Shown here in pieces: positions 31,372-40,527 of a stretch of DNA of 64,000 bases. The notes under the pieces were generated by a model. The model was not told the DNA's origin and searched no databases. It worked only from the letters and a program-made list of their open reading frames with translations. Position 1 is the stretch's first letter; each line of letters opens with the position of its first letter. The position numbers and the translations under genes are program-made. This DNA is from Chitinophagales bacterium. Lineage in GTDB: Bacteria; Bacteroidota; Bacteroidia; Chitinophagales; Chitinophagaceae. The stretch is from the NCBI GenBank assembly GCA_017303855.1, contig JAFLBL010000001.1, forward strand, positions 811,978-875,977, read 5' to 3'.

Positions 31372-34300
31372 TTACAACACCAGCACCGTAATCACTCCTA
31401 CTTCTTTATCCTGACCGGTGAGGTAAGCCCTGTACACACCCGCGGGCAGTGTAGCCGGTACCGGTATGGCCTGGTTGATAAAGGTGGACTGAATATTCAT
31501 ATGCCATTGGTAAACGCGTTCGCCTTTGGCATTGAGGAGTAACAGTCCGTAGTAACCGGGTTTCACGTCTTTTGCGGTAATCCGTACTTCGGTACCACGG
31601 GCGGCCGGATTCGGATAGAGGTTGAATCCATTACCAATCGGCAATACCGTAAAGGTTTGTTGTGCGCCATAGGCTGTACCGCCATTATTGGTGGCATAGG
31701 CTTTATAATAATAGGTAGCACCTTGTACCAGTCCGGAGAGTGGCACTTCGAAACTGCCACCCGTTACAATAGCACCGGCAACCGGTGTACCTGTTCCGTT
31801 GGCAAATCCCTGGATGGTGCTCCATTCGATACCATAGCTGGTAACGGGAGAGCAACCAACCGATACGAGTTCGCCCGCCAGAATCACTGACTGAGTGGTA
31901 AGGCGTGACGGACTTCCGGTGGTTACCGTAGCAGGCGTATTCAAGCCGGATCCGCTTGCCGCTACGTTTACGGTTGTGGCAAAACCACCCCCGGCTACCG
32001 GAATATTTCCATTATAAGACTGCACCGCAGTGGGTGTGAATTTTACATACACCACCTGGCTGTATGTACCCCCTGCCTGCGTTAGACTCAGTGAAGGAGT
32101 ATACGTTCCGCCACTGGTAGTGGAGAAACTATATCCGCTCAGCGGGCCTACATTGATATTGGCCGTAGTCAGGAAGCTGCCATTGATGGTGAAGCTGTTG
32201 GGCCCAACGGTAGTGTTGATACAGGCCGCGCCAAAAGCAGTGAGCGTGGTAGCCGTAATTGAAATAGGCACAGCCGCTGTGGTAAAGGTTTGCTGCGCTC
32301 CGTAAGTGGTACCTCCTGCATTAGTCGCCCATGCTTTAAAATAATAAACGGTACTGGCCGCCAGTCCGGTGAGCGCTGAAGAAAATGCTCCCGCACTCAG
32401 GTTGATGGAAGCCACGGATGTACCGGTACCATTGGCAAAGCCATTGGTAGTACTGTATTCAATACCGTAAGCTGTAACCGCGGTACAACCGGTGGCTGTA
32501 ATGGTACCCGCTGCCGTAGCACTGTTATAGGTAATGGCGGAGGCCGCGCCCGTGGTTACGGTGGCAGGACTGTTTACGCCCGCACCACTGGCGGCCACGT
32601 TAACTGCTGTGGCAATACCACCACCATTCACCGGAATATTTCCGCTGTATGACTGCACCGCTACCGGTGTGAATTTCACAAATACATCCTGTGAGAAAGC
32701 ACCACCGGGTTGCACCAGGCTGAGAGATGCGGTATAGGCACCTCCACTGGTAGTAGAGAAGGTGAAGCCCGCCAGCGGACCCACTGTAACATTCGCCGCA
32801 CTGAGGTTTGTCCCGGTAATGGTGAATGAATTAGGACCTGCCGTTGTATTCAGACAGGTATTACCAAAGGCCGTCAGCGCTGTGGCATTGATGGCAGGTG
32901 TTAAGGTGGTAAAGGATAATTCAGCACCATAAGCAGTACCGCCACCATTTGTGGCATAGGCGTGGTAATAATAAGTAGTGCCACTGGCCAGACCGGTTAA
33001 CGCTGATGTATAACCGCCGGCCACGATATTGGTGGAAGCTACTGCTGTGCCTGATCCGTTCGGGAAACCGGCCGTAGTGCTGTATTCAATACCATACGCG
33101 GTAACGGCGGTACAACCATTGTCGCTGATGGTTCCGGCTACGGTAGCCGTGCCGGCTGTAACGGCTGATGCCGCTCCGCTGGCAACGGTAGCCGTGGTAT
33201 TAATACCGGCACCTGAAGCAGGCACGTTCACCACAGCGGCGATACCACCGCCATTTACAGCGATATTTCCGTTATACGATTGTACGGCAACGGGCGTAAA
33301 CCGTACATAAATGATTTGTGAGAATGTACCACCGGGTTGTGTAAGAGTCAGTGTGGCTGTATAGGTTCCCGCAGCTGTAGTGCTGTATGTAAACCCGGAC
33401 AGGGCGGCTACCGTTACATCCGCAGCGGTAAGGTTTGTTCCGCTGATGGTAAAGGAATTTTCAGTGGTAGTGTTATTTATACAGATGTTACCAAATGCCG
33501 TCAGCGGTGTAACCGTGATAACCGGGTTCGGACTGGCCGTGGTAAAGGAAGCTTCGGCACCATAAGCGGTACCACCGGCATTTGTCGCATAGGCATGATA
33601 GTAATACGTGATACCGGATGTAAGACCGGTAAGGTCGGAACTGAAGTTGCCTCCGGCGATATTGGTGGAAGCAACCGCCGTACCTGTTCCATTGGGGAAA
33701 CCAGGCGTCGTACTGTATTCAATACCATAAGCGGTAACGGCAGAACAGCCATTGGCCGTAATGGCACCCGCCACCGTGGCGGTAGTAAGCGTAATAGCAC
33801 TGGCCGCACCGCTGGTAACAGTGGCCATTGTATTCACCCCTGCACCGCTGGCAGCTACATCAATGGATGTGGCACCACCACCAGCAACGGCGATATTGCC
33901 ATTGTAGGATTGTACCGCGGTGGGATCAAATTTTACAAATACCTGCTGGGAGAACGCACCGCCGGGCTGTGTAAACGTAAGCGTGGCGGTATAGGTACCA
34001 CCAGCCGTTGTGGAATAAGTAAACCCGGCCAATGCGCCTACCGTTACATCGGCAGCCGTAAGGTTGGCACCGGTAATGGTAAATGAATTGGGACCGGCAG
34101 ATGTATTAATACAAATATCCCCGAAAGCCGTCAGAGTACCGGCCGATAAGGCGGGTATGGCTGCTGCCGTGGTAAATGTTTGTTCAGCACCATAGCTGGT
34201 TCCGGCTGCTGTAGTGGCATATGCATGATAATAATAAACAGTGGCGGCGGTTAATCCGGTAAGGGCAGCACTGAATGCACCGGCTGCAATATTGGTGGAA

Positions 34301-35448
34301 GCAACTGCAGTACCTGTTCCATTTGGGAAACCGGCTGTAGTGCTGTACTCGATACCATAAGCTGTAAGCGCGGCGCACCCATTATCAGTTACTGTACCGG
34401 CCACCGTGGCGCCGGTTTGTGTAATGGCACTGGCGGCTCCGCTGGTAACGGTTGCCGGTGTATTAATACCGGTACCTGAAGCAGCTGCATTCACGGCTAC
34501 AGATACACCACCACCTGATACCGGAATATTTCCCGCATAAGATTGTACCGCGGTGGGTGTAAATTTCACATATACATTCTGAGTAAATCCGCCGCCGGGC
34601 TGCGTAATAGTTAAAGTGGAGGTATAGGTACCCGCCGCTGTAGTGGAATACGTATATCCGGCCAGTGCGCCTACCGTAACATCCGCCGTGGTAAGATTGC
34701 TTCCGTTAATGGTAAATGAATTGGGACCGGCTTCTGTATTGATACAAACATCGCCGAATAACGGAAGTACTGTAGCAATGGTTAATGCGGGAGTAGCCGC
34801 CGTACATGAAAAAGCTGGTGAAGCACTGTTACGTGGTACAGGCGCTGTTATTACTTCAAAGTCAGCGTTATTGTTATTGGTTTCAGTACATCCGTTGTTT
34901 TTACGAACACAACCTTGAGTGGAAGCAAGTGCTACTCCATTATTTACAGATACACCACCTTCTGAATTGGCCGTAACTCCATACGCCACCAGATCTATTA
35001 TAGCAGCTGAAGGCAATGTGCATGGCGTGGCTGTAGCCCCGCAACCCAGTGCAGTGATTTGATTGGCTAACGCAACTTTTCCGGAAGATCCGCTCATTGA
35101 AAGATTTGTTGTTACTGCATCTGGTGTTACAGGCAATACAACACCACCAGTACCGGTCGCACCTAACTGAATAAGAAAATATCCCCCAGCGGGTATACTG
35201 ACATTGGGTAACACAAAAAGATTGGATGCTGAACTTGCAAACTGTCCGGTTGATGAACCGTACTGCAAGGACATTCCATTTAGTGATTGAGAAACCCCGC
35301 TGACGTTATGCAACTCTACATAATCGTTTTGGTATGTACCTGTTGTTCCGCCACCACCACCAAATACCTGACTAATTACAACGGTGGTAGACTGTGAAAA
35401 AGATATAACAGATATTAAAAGAAAGAGTGCTGTTAATAATTTTTTCAT
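31372..35448 (-). CDS. Giant T9SS surface protein with lamin-tail domain and five long repeats
   Basis: A 1358-residue protein: signal peptide (to SFSQ, about 19), a lamin-tail-like (LTD) domain (about residues 22-205: 'VVISQVFGGGGG', 'NDYVELHNVSG', 'GGYFLIQLGA', 'IIDLVAYG'), five repeats of about 205-210 residues (about 219-1270) and a T9SS sorting domain ('GNGFNLYPNPAARGTEVRI' to the end). Each repeat joins a choice-of-anchor-like half ('FG..CINT..GPNSFTI.G') and a fibronectin-like half ('AYGIEYSTT.GF.NGTGT', 'YYYHAYATN.GGT.YGA'). Last gene of the TonB-receptor operon; probably a surface adhesin or binding scaffold. Confidence 0.87.
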   Translation of the reverse strand: MKKLLTALFLLISVISFSQSTTVVISQVFGGGGGTTGTYQNDYVELHNVSGVSQSLNGMSLQYGSSTGQFASSASNLFVLPNVSIPAGGYFLIQLGATGTGGVVLPVTPDAVTTNLSMSGSSGKVALANQITALGCGATATPCTLPSAAIIDLVAYGVTANSEGGVSVNNGVALASTQGCVRKNNGCTETNNNNADFEVITAPVPRNSASPAFSCTAATPALTIATVLPLFGDVCINTEAGPNSFTINGSNLTTADVTVGALAGYTYSTTAAGTYTSTLTITQPGGGFTQNVYVKFTPTAVQSYAGNIPVSGGGVSVAVNAAASGTGINTPATVTSGAASAITQTGATVAGTVTDNGCAALTAYGIEYSTTAGFPNGTGTAVASTNIAAGAFSAALTGLTAATVYYYHAYATTAAGTSYGAEQTFTTAAAIPALSAGTLTAFGDICINTSAGPNSFTITGANLTAADVTVGALAGFTYSTTAGGTYTATLTFTQPGGAFSQQVFVKFDPTAVQSYNGNIAVAGGGATSIDVAASGAGVNTMATVTSGAASAITLTTATVAGAITANGCSAVTAYGIEYSTTPGFPNGTGTAVASTNIAGGNFSSDLTGLTSGITYYYHAYATNAGGTAYGAEASFTTASPNPVITVTPLTAFGNICINNTTTENSFTISGTNLTAADVTVAALSGFTYSTTAAGTYTATLTLTQPGGTFSQIIYVRFTPVAVQSYNGNIAVNGGGIAAVVNVPASGAGINTTATVASGAASAVTAGTATVAGTISDNGCTAVTAYGIEYSTTAGFPNGSGTAVASTNIVAGGYTSALTGLASGTTYYYHAYATNGGGTAYGAELSFTTLTPAINATALTAFGNTCLNTTAGPNSFTITGTNLSAANVTVGPLAGFTFSTTSGGAYTASLSLVQPGGAFSQDVFVKFTPVAVQSYSGNIPVNGGGIATAVNVAASGAGVNSPATVTTGAASAITYNSATAAGTITATGCTAVTAYGIEYSTTNGFANGTGTSVASINLSAGAFSSALTGLAASTVYYFKAWATNAGGTTYGAQQTFTTAAVPISITATTLTAFGAACINTTVGPNSFTINGSFLTTANINVGPLSGYSFSTTSGGTYTPSLSLTQAGGTYSQVVYVKFTPTAVQSYNGNIPVAGGGFATTVNVAASGSGLNTPATVTTGSPSRLTTQSVILAGELVSVGCSPVTSYGIEWSTIQGFANGTGTPVAGAIVTGGSFEVPLSGLVQGATYYYKAYATNNGGTAYGAQQTFTVLPIGNGFNLYPNPAARGTEVRITAKDVKPGYYGLLLLNAKGERVYQWHMNIQSTFINQAIPVPATLPAGVYRAYLTGQDKEVGVITVLVL
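31640..34794 (-). repeat. Five coding tandem repeats of about 0.62 kb
   Basis: Boundaries are approximate. Repeats begin at the protein segments with 'LFGDVCINTEAG', 'AFGDICINTSAG', 'AFGNICINNTTT', 'AFGNTCLNTTAG' and 'AFGAACINTTVG'. They are strongly alike in protein and share long DNA stretches, so recombination between copies could change their number. Long antisense frames across this interval are a by-product of the repeat codon pattern. Confidence 0.85.
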
Positions 35449-35492
35449 TGCTTCTTATTTATCCTATTAAAAAAAAGTACAATTCGAGTTAA

Positions 35493-37010
35493 TCAGTTCC
35501 AGCTGAACTTCACGTCATCAATACCTGTGGAAGGACGGTTACCGCCACCAGAGGTACTGCTGAGTGCCACAATCCGTATCCAGACTTTCTGACTGATATT
35601 ATTCAGGGCCGTTCCGAAATTCACGGTTACGGGTGTATTCGCGAAATTGCCGGGACCGAATGTGGTGGACAAAGTTGCCGGTGTGGTGGTAACAGTGGTG
35701 AAATTCACCGGACTGTCTCCAATCCCGTAATCCACTCTCCAGGTGGTGGTACGTCCCACCGTAGTACCGGAAGCATCCAGTGACTGCAGTAAAAACTCCA
35801 GTTGCAGGTTAGTTTTTCCGGTGGTATTGGCCAGCTGGAAAGCGAAAGCGAATCCGGGATCACCACCTGTTGATGATGTACCGGTCTGACGGGCGCCTAA
35901 TGCCCTGTTTACTGAATTCGTCTGATCCGTACTGGTAGATGTAGCCGTAAGTCCGGTGGCCGATGCAAAATTCTTAAATCCGAGACTGGTCTGATTCCAG
36001 GCGGTTCCTGTATTGAAATTCACATTGTAAACGGTCGCTTCATTACCGATATAACCGGCATTGGCATCCTGTTTTACATATACACCAGCCGGCAAACCAG
36101 CCGTTCCGATATTATTAAAGTTGATCAGGAAAGGAGACGTGCTTCCGAGGCTGATCTGACCGTCACCGGTTGCCGTTGGACAACGCGTACCGGTAAACCG
36201 TACATCCGTGGTATCCCGGATGGTCAGTTGTTTAGTAGAACCGAAATATGAGTATACGGCCAGTATTTCTCCATTGCCCTGGGGCACAGGTAATGTGGCG
36301 AAATTGCTGTAATTGCTGGTACGCAGGGTGATTTTATTGGCTGACAGATTAGAACAATCCTGAATGATCCTGTTTCCGGAAAATCCGTCATCCGCATAAT
36401 TTTTGGAACGGTCGGCACCGGAAAACTCATAACCCACCAGTTTAATCAGGGTACTCACATATTTGTCCTGCAGCGTGGTGGTCAGTTGCGATACGGTTAC
36501 CACTTTAGGTACCAGCGGCTGATTCAATGCCCCTTTTATAATATGCAGGTCCTGCAGATTACTGGCCAATAAGGTTACACCACCCTGATTCAGGTAGGGT
36601 GTATCCACGCCTCCGCCAAATTGCAGGGTACCGTTGTACTGACCCAGGTAAAGTCCTTTCAGTTTTACAAAGAGTTTACGGCCTACCGGGTAATTATTAT
36701 AATGATTGCTTCCGGCCAGGCGGAGCAGTACCCCACCCGTTGAATCCTGGATGGCAATTTGCTGGTAGTAGTTGCCGCTGCGGTCATCGCAGGAAACCAC
36801 GCCTTCAATAATCGCGTCGTCGGTAATAGCCACCGGTGCACCGGAAGTATAGCGTGCCTTGATATCCTTGATACTGATATTGGCTACCACATCGGCCGCG
36901 CCGGTTACGGGCGGCTCATTGAATTTTTTCTGGCAGGAACTTATAAACAGACCGGCGGAAAACAGGAGTACTGCCGGTATCAGCCATTTATGTTTGAATG
37001 TTTGTTGCAT
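35493..37010 (-). CDS. DUF5689 lipoprotein with C-terminal choice-of-anchor-like domain
   Basis: A 505-residue lipoprotein: lipobox 'LFISSCQKK' (Cys about residue 26), a DUF5689-type OB-like domain (about 45-270: 'ITDDAIIEGVVSCDDRSGNYYQQIAIQD', 'GVLLRL', 'VGRKLFVKLKGLYLGQYNGTLQFG') and a beta-rich C-terminal part ('FLINFNNIGTAG', 'WRVDYGIGDSPVNF', 'GIDDVKFSW') like choice-of-anchor J domains. DUF5689 genes commonly sit by TonB receptors and secreted nucleases; it may be the surface-binding partner of the receptor encoded upstream. Confidence 0.82.
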   Translation of the reverse strand: MQQTFKHKWLIPAVLLFSAGLFISSCQKKFNEPPVTGAADVVANISIKDIKARYTSGAPVAITDDAIIEGVVSCDDRSGNYYQQIAIQDSTGGVLLRLAGSNHYNNYPVGRKLFVKLKGLYLGQYNGTLQFGGGVDTPYLNQGGVTLLASNLQDLHIIKGALNQPLVPKVVTVSQLTTTLQDKYVSTLIKLVGYEFSGADRSKNYADDGFSGNRIIQDCSNLSANKITLRTSNYSNFATLPVPQGNGEILAVYSYFGSTKQLTIRDTTDVRFTGTRCPTATGDGQISLGSTSPFLINFNNIGTAGLPAGVYVKQDANAGYIGNEATVYNVNFNTGTAWNQTSLGFKNFASATGLTATSTSTDQTNSVNRALGARQTGTSSTGGDPGFAFAFQLANTTGKTNLQLEFLLQSLDASGTTVGRTTTWRVDYGIGDSPVNFTTVTTTPATLSTTFGPGNFANTPVTVNFGTALNNISQKVWIRIVALSSTSGGGNRPSTGIDDVKFSWN

Positions 37011-37036
37011 ATAATTATGTTTGATCAGTCAGTTGA

Positions 37037-37747
37037 TTATTGAATATCGGCAGCCGTACGGATACCAATCTGTGTGCTGGTCAGGTAAATGGAAACATAG
37101 CCGGTAACCGATGTACCACTGGTATTCACGGTAATGGCCGATGCGTTGCGTACGAACATGGACAGGGTGCCGGTGGCATCCGTAATATTGTATGTAACGC
37201 CGGTTGGATTGGAGGAAGCCTGCGTTATGGATGTTACGTTGTTGATTTTTACCAGCGAGGAAGCCCAGGTATTGCGGTTGGTGGTGATATCCGCCACAGT
37301 GGCAACCCGGGGTGTTATAGTAAGGGCACCACTGACCTTGGTAATATTGGCACTCGGAATACTCATCAGTTCCAGGTCGCCATTGTAAAGCGTGAATTTA
37401 CCACCCCCGGAAGGAATGATATCCAGTACATCGCCCATCGCATATACCGGTGAACCGATTACGGTGTAGAGATAAATGCCGGCGCCGCTCTCATCCTGGA
37501 GGCGGTATACGCCTGACGCTTCATTACTACTGTTGGAAATCACCATCCCGCGGATACGTTTTGTACCGGACGGAATGGTATAGTCACCCGTACCGGGATA
37601 CAATGCCCGGAAGTCGGCAAAGCTCATGTAATCACCGGGACCAAGCGGATCGGGGCCGGTGGGGCCGATGGGCTTTTTATCGCAGGCGGTAAACAGCACC
37701 GTGAAGAACAGTGCCGTGATCGTGTATTTTAATTGAAGAAATCGCAT
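37037..37747 (-). CDS. DUF5689 lipoprotein
   Basis: A 236-residue lipoprotein with lipobox 'LFTACDKK' (Cys about residue 22) and one DUF5689-type domain: 'YTIPSGTKRIRGMVISNSSNEASGVYRLQDESGAGIYLY', 'GDVLDIIPSGGGKFTLYNGDLEL' and a final OB-like half 'LVKINNVTSI...YNITDATGTLSMFVR'. It lies 33 nt after the TonB receptor gene and 26 nt before the longer DUF5689 gene. Likely surface-exposed and part of the same uptake complex; ligand unknown. Confidence 0.8.
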   Translation of the reverse strand: MRFLQLKYTITALFFTVLFTACDKKPIGPTGPDPLGPGDYMSFADFRALYPGTGDYTIPSGTKRIRGMVISNSSNEASGVYRLQDESGAGIYLYTVIGSPVYAMGDVLDIIPSGGGKFTLYNGDLELMSIPSANITKVSGALTITPRVATVADITTNRNTWASSLVKINNVTSITQASSNPTGVTYNITDATGTLSMFVRNASAITVNTSGTSVTGYVSIYLTSTQIGIRTAADIQ

Positions 37748-37780
37748 AGTCTGTTTTTTAATTTCGGTTAGGCAGTAGGT

Positions 37781-40372
37781 TTAGAAACGGAGCGTCATGC
37801 TGGCGAAATAATTAAGGCCATACGCATAGAACAATTTCGGCGGGAATTTGCCTACCTGTACCGGATCACTGGAGGACAACTGCGCGTCATAACGAAGTTG
37901 TTCAAAACCGCCGGTCAGGATATCCTTATTGTTCAGGATATTATTTACACCTACGTTGAAAACCAGGAAGGTGGATTTCTTATTGACTTCCCAGCTTTTG
38001 GGCAGTTTCCATGAATAACCGCCAAAAAAGTCAACGGTATAATTCGCGTCAAATTTTGTCTGATCGAATATGGTCTTATACGTCTCACTGCCGGCGGCCG
38101 CGAACTGTAGCGCATCCCAGGTACGGCGGAGCGGATTCATGCTCAGGTAAGACTGATCAAAATAGTTGCCGGTCAGACTTACAAACCAGAATTTGGGTGA
38201 ACGGTAGTTCAGCCCGAAACTATAGGCCTCCATCGGGGTGGACGGCACCCTGAAATCTTCGGCATAAATCAGCTGACGGCCGAGTACGGAAGCGCTGTTA
38301 TCCACCGTAACCACGCCCAGTTGTTTGCTGTCGTAATAATAACGACCTACGGCGGCGGCAGCATTCAGGGTGATGGTCGGCGTGAGTTTCGCCTCAATAC
38401 CGAATTCACCGCCAAAATGCAGTTTATCGATACCGGAAATCGCGTAGTTCACGAAATTCTGATACGCGTCGTGATAGAAGGACATTACATCCATGCCGTC
38501 CTGGAAGCGGGTATAATAACCGCCCAGGCGGATTTTGAATTTCGGCGCATTCATGATATAACCGGCTTCAGCGGTCTGAATCGTCTCACTGGTTACATTA
38601 TCCTGCTGACTGTTGCGGGTCCGGGGAGAAACGTAAACGTTTTCAAAATAGGGTGCCCTTGTCTGATAGGATCCGTTTACAAAAATATAGTTACGGCCAT
38701 CGATTTTATAGGTTACACCGCCTTTCGCCGCATAATCCGTAAATGTGTTGGTGGTGCCTTTTCCTTTTGAATTATCCGGGAACAGGCCATTCCGTACATT
38801 TCCTTCGCGGTAGAAGGAGGTATAAGAAAGATTACCCGCCAGGAAGAAATCCACTTTATTGAAACGGAAAACGCCCTGCGCCCAGGCTGCGGCACGGGAA
38901 ATGTTAAGATTATAATCATATCCAAACTTGTCTCCCTGGTAAAGGATGCGGTTGGGGTTGTCCAGGTCAAACTGGTTGGCGGAATTGTCTACCGGAAAAT
39001 CACGTTCGGCAAACTGGTTCACGTTTACATAAAATTGTCCGCCCAGCAGATCATCCACTTTTTTAAAATAATGATTATTCTGCTGTTGATAAGAAGCTCC
39101 GGCCGTGAAATCGACATGATCGCCGAATTTGGTATTCAAAACGGAGTTGAGGTTATAGCGGCTGGTATTGATAATCCTTTCTTCAATGATATACCGGGAA
39201 CGTTGTCCGGTTACATTATTGCCTGCAATACCGTTGGCATTGTAAACCGTAGCCACACTGGCCCGGTTTACATCATACAAACGCTGCCAGTTAATCTGGC
39301 GGTAATTTTCATCATTCTTCATCAGGTCGTACAATTGCTGACCCTGAGAAGGATCGGTACTGCTGGCCCATGTGGCGGTATAGCTGGGCAGATAACGATA
39401 GTAATCCGGACGCGGGTCAGCCGCGTTGTACCAATCAAGCGCGGTTACGCTGCGGTTGCCGAAAGAAAAACCTGCCGCTGTTGTCAGTGTGGTTTTATTA
39501 TTGAGTCTGTAATCATGTGTCAGGATAATCACCGGCTGATGGGTTTTACCAACGCTGGCATTTCTTTTTTGTCCGTTCTGGTAGCCCCAGTTCGGATTAT
39601 AATAATGCGTACCTGCCAGGTCCATCATTTCCTGAACGGCGGCACCCTGGCGGCCGTTTTCAGTCGGAGCGCCAAAAGCAGTTAAGGAAAGAAGATGTTT
39701 CTGACCAATACGTTTATCCACGGCGGCAAAATAGCCCCAGCCGTTATAGTACGTACCGGGTACATAGCCTTCGTCGGCCCAGCGACGGCTGCCACTGAAA
39801 GAAAAGGCCCAGCCTTTCTTACTGACTCCGGTGGAATGGGTCAGCATTATACGGTTATTATAGTTTCTGTTGGAAGCGGCATAGCTGATACTGGTCTGGG
39901 CCCGTTGTTTACTGGCCCTTGAATCAATATTGGTATTGCTGCCGATGTCACCATACGTAAATGTGTTGTAACGAAGTCCCCAGGATACATCCCGGTTACG
40001 CATCACATCATTCAATCCGCCCCATAAGCCAAAAGGCGTAAACCCATTGTCCAGGTTATCCATCGGGATACCATTCATATAGGTACTGAAGAGGTCATTG
40101 TCGTAACCGCGAATCCGGAAACGAACGGAACTGAAGTTGAAAGAAGCCGCCGAATAGAAAGGATCTCTTCCGGCTGTCAGCAGGGAGGATATATTCTGGT
40201 TGCCGCCGTCACCCAGGTCATTGTCGTCCAGGGATACGGTGGGGATATTATCCAGTACGCCGTCTTTTACCTCATCAATAATACTAGTGTCTTTTTTTGC
40301 AGTGGAGTCAACCTGTGCCCCGGCCGCAAGGGAAATGCAGCAGAAAAGCAGCAGCAGTTTGTTTTTTAGCAT
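37781..40372 (-). CDS. TonB-dependent receptor
   Basis: An 863-residue outer-membrane receptor. After a signal peptide (MLKNKLLLLFCCISLAAGAQ) comes a short extension with no obvious carboxypeptidase-like domain, then a plug ('QNISSLLTAGRDPFYSAASFNFSSVRFRIRGYDNDLFSTYMNGIPMDN') and a beta-barrel ending in aromatic 'NYFASMTLRF'. First gene of an operon with two DUF5689 lipoproteins and the LTD repeat protein. In place of SusD, DUF5689 proteins may capture the ligand; the flanking nucleases suggest nucleic-acid breakdown products or phosphate-containing ligands. Confidence 0.9.
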   Translation of the reverse strand: MLKNKLLLLFCCISLAAGAQVDSTAKKDTSIIDEVKDGVLDNIPTVSLDDNDLGDGGNQNISSLLTAGRDPFYSAASFNFSSVRFRIRGYDNDLFSTYMNGIPMDNLDNGFTPFGLWGGLNDVMRNRDVSWGLRYNTFTYGDIGSNTNIDSRASKQRAQTSISYAASNRNYNNRIMLTHSTGVSKKGWAFSFSGSRRWADEGYVPGTYYNGWGYFAAVDKRIGQKHLLSLTAFGAPTENGRQGAAVQEMMDLAGTHYYNPNWGYQNGQKRNASVGKTHQPVIILTHDYRLNNKTTLTTAAGFSFGNRSVTALDWYNAADPRPDYYRYLPSYTATWASSTDPSQGQQLYDLMKNDENYRQINWQRLYDVNRASVATVYNANGIAGNNVTGQRSRYIIEERIINTSRYNLNSVLNTKFGDHVDFTAGASYQQQNNHYFKKVDDLLGGQFYVNVNQFAERDFPVDNSANQFDLDNPNRILYQGDKFGYDYNLNISRAAAWAQGVFRFNKVDFFLAGNLSYTSFYREGNVRNGLFPDNSKGKGTTNTFTDYAAKGGVTYKIDGRNYIFVNGSYQTRAPYFENVYVSPRTRNSQQDNVTSETIQTAEAGYIMNAPKFKIRLGGYYTRFQDGMDVMSFYHDAYQNFVNYAISGIDKLHFGGEFGIEAKLTPTITLNAAAAVGRYYYDSKQLGVVTVDNSASVLGRQLIYAEDFRVPSTPMEAYSFGLNYRSPKFWFVSLTGNYFDQSYLSMNPLRRTWDALQFAAAGSETYKTIFDQTKFDANYTVDFFGGYSWKLPKSWEVNKKSTFLVFNVGVNNILNNKDILTGGFEQLRYDAQLSSSDPVQVGKFPPKLFYAYGLNYFASMTLRF

Positions 40373-40395
40373 GACAGTTAATTTAAACGAGACTG

Positions 40396-40403
40396 CAAAA
40401 TTA
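40396..40403 (-). promoter_or_regulatory. -7 element of the TonB-receptor operon
   Basis: On the minus strand TAATTTTG, a full match to TAnnTTTG, 24 nt before the receptor start. No clear -33 element is seen. Confidence 0.5.
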
Positions 40404-40501
40404 AGGACTAACTAACAGGCATTCATAAAATTTATGAACAGATAATAATATTATAACCGCCTCGCCGCTTTTTTTAATAGCCGGCGCATCCTTAGTTTTA
40501 C

Positions 40502-40509
40502 TAAGTTTG
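40502..40509 (+). promoter_or_regulatory. -7 element of the 40528 nuclease gene
   Basis: TAAGTTTG, a full TAnnTTTG match, 18 nt before the ATG at 40528; divergent from the receptor promoter. Confidence 0.5.
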
Positions 40510-40527
40510 TGCCCCACAATACTTACT

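Noticed and set aside
33337..34086. Long plus-strand frame (249 codons) and others opposite the LTD repeat gene
   Set aside because: They recur with the 0.62-kb repeat period and are low-complexity; they reflect the codon pattern of the minus-strand gene, which has signal peptide, domains and a sorting tail.
31640..34794. Periodic repeats considered as a CRISPR-like array
   Set aside because: The units are about 0.62 kb, coding and without spacer/repeat alternation; no cas genes occur.
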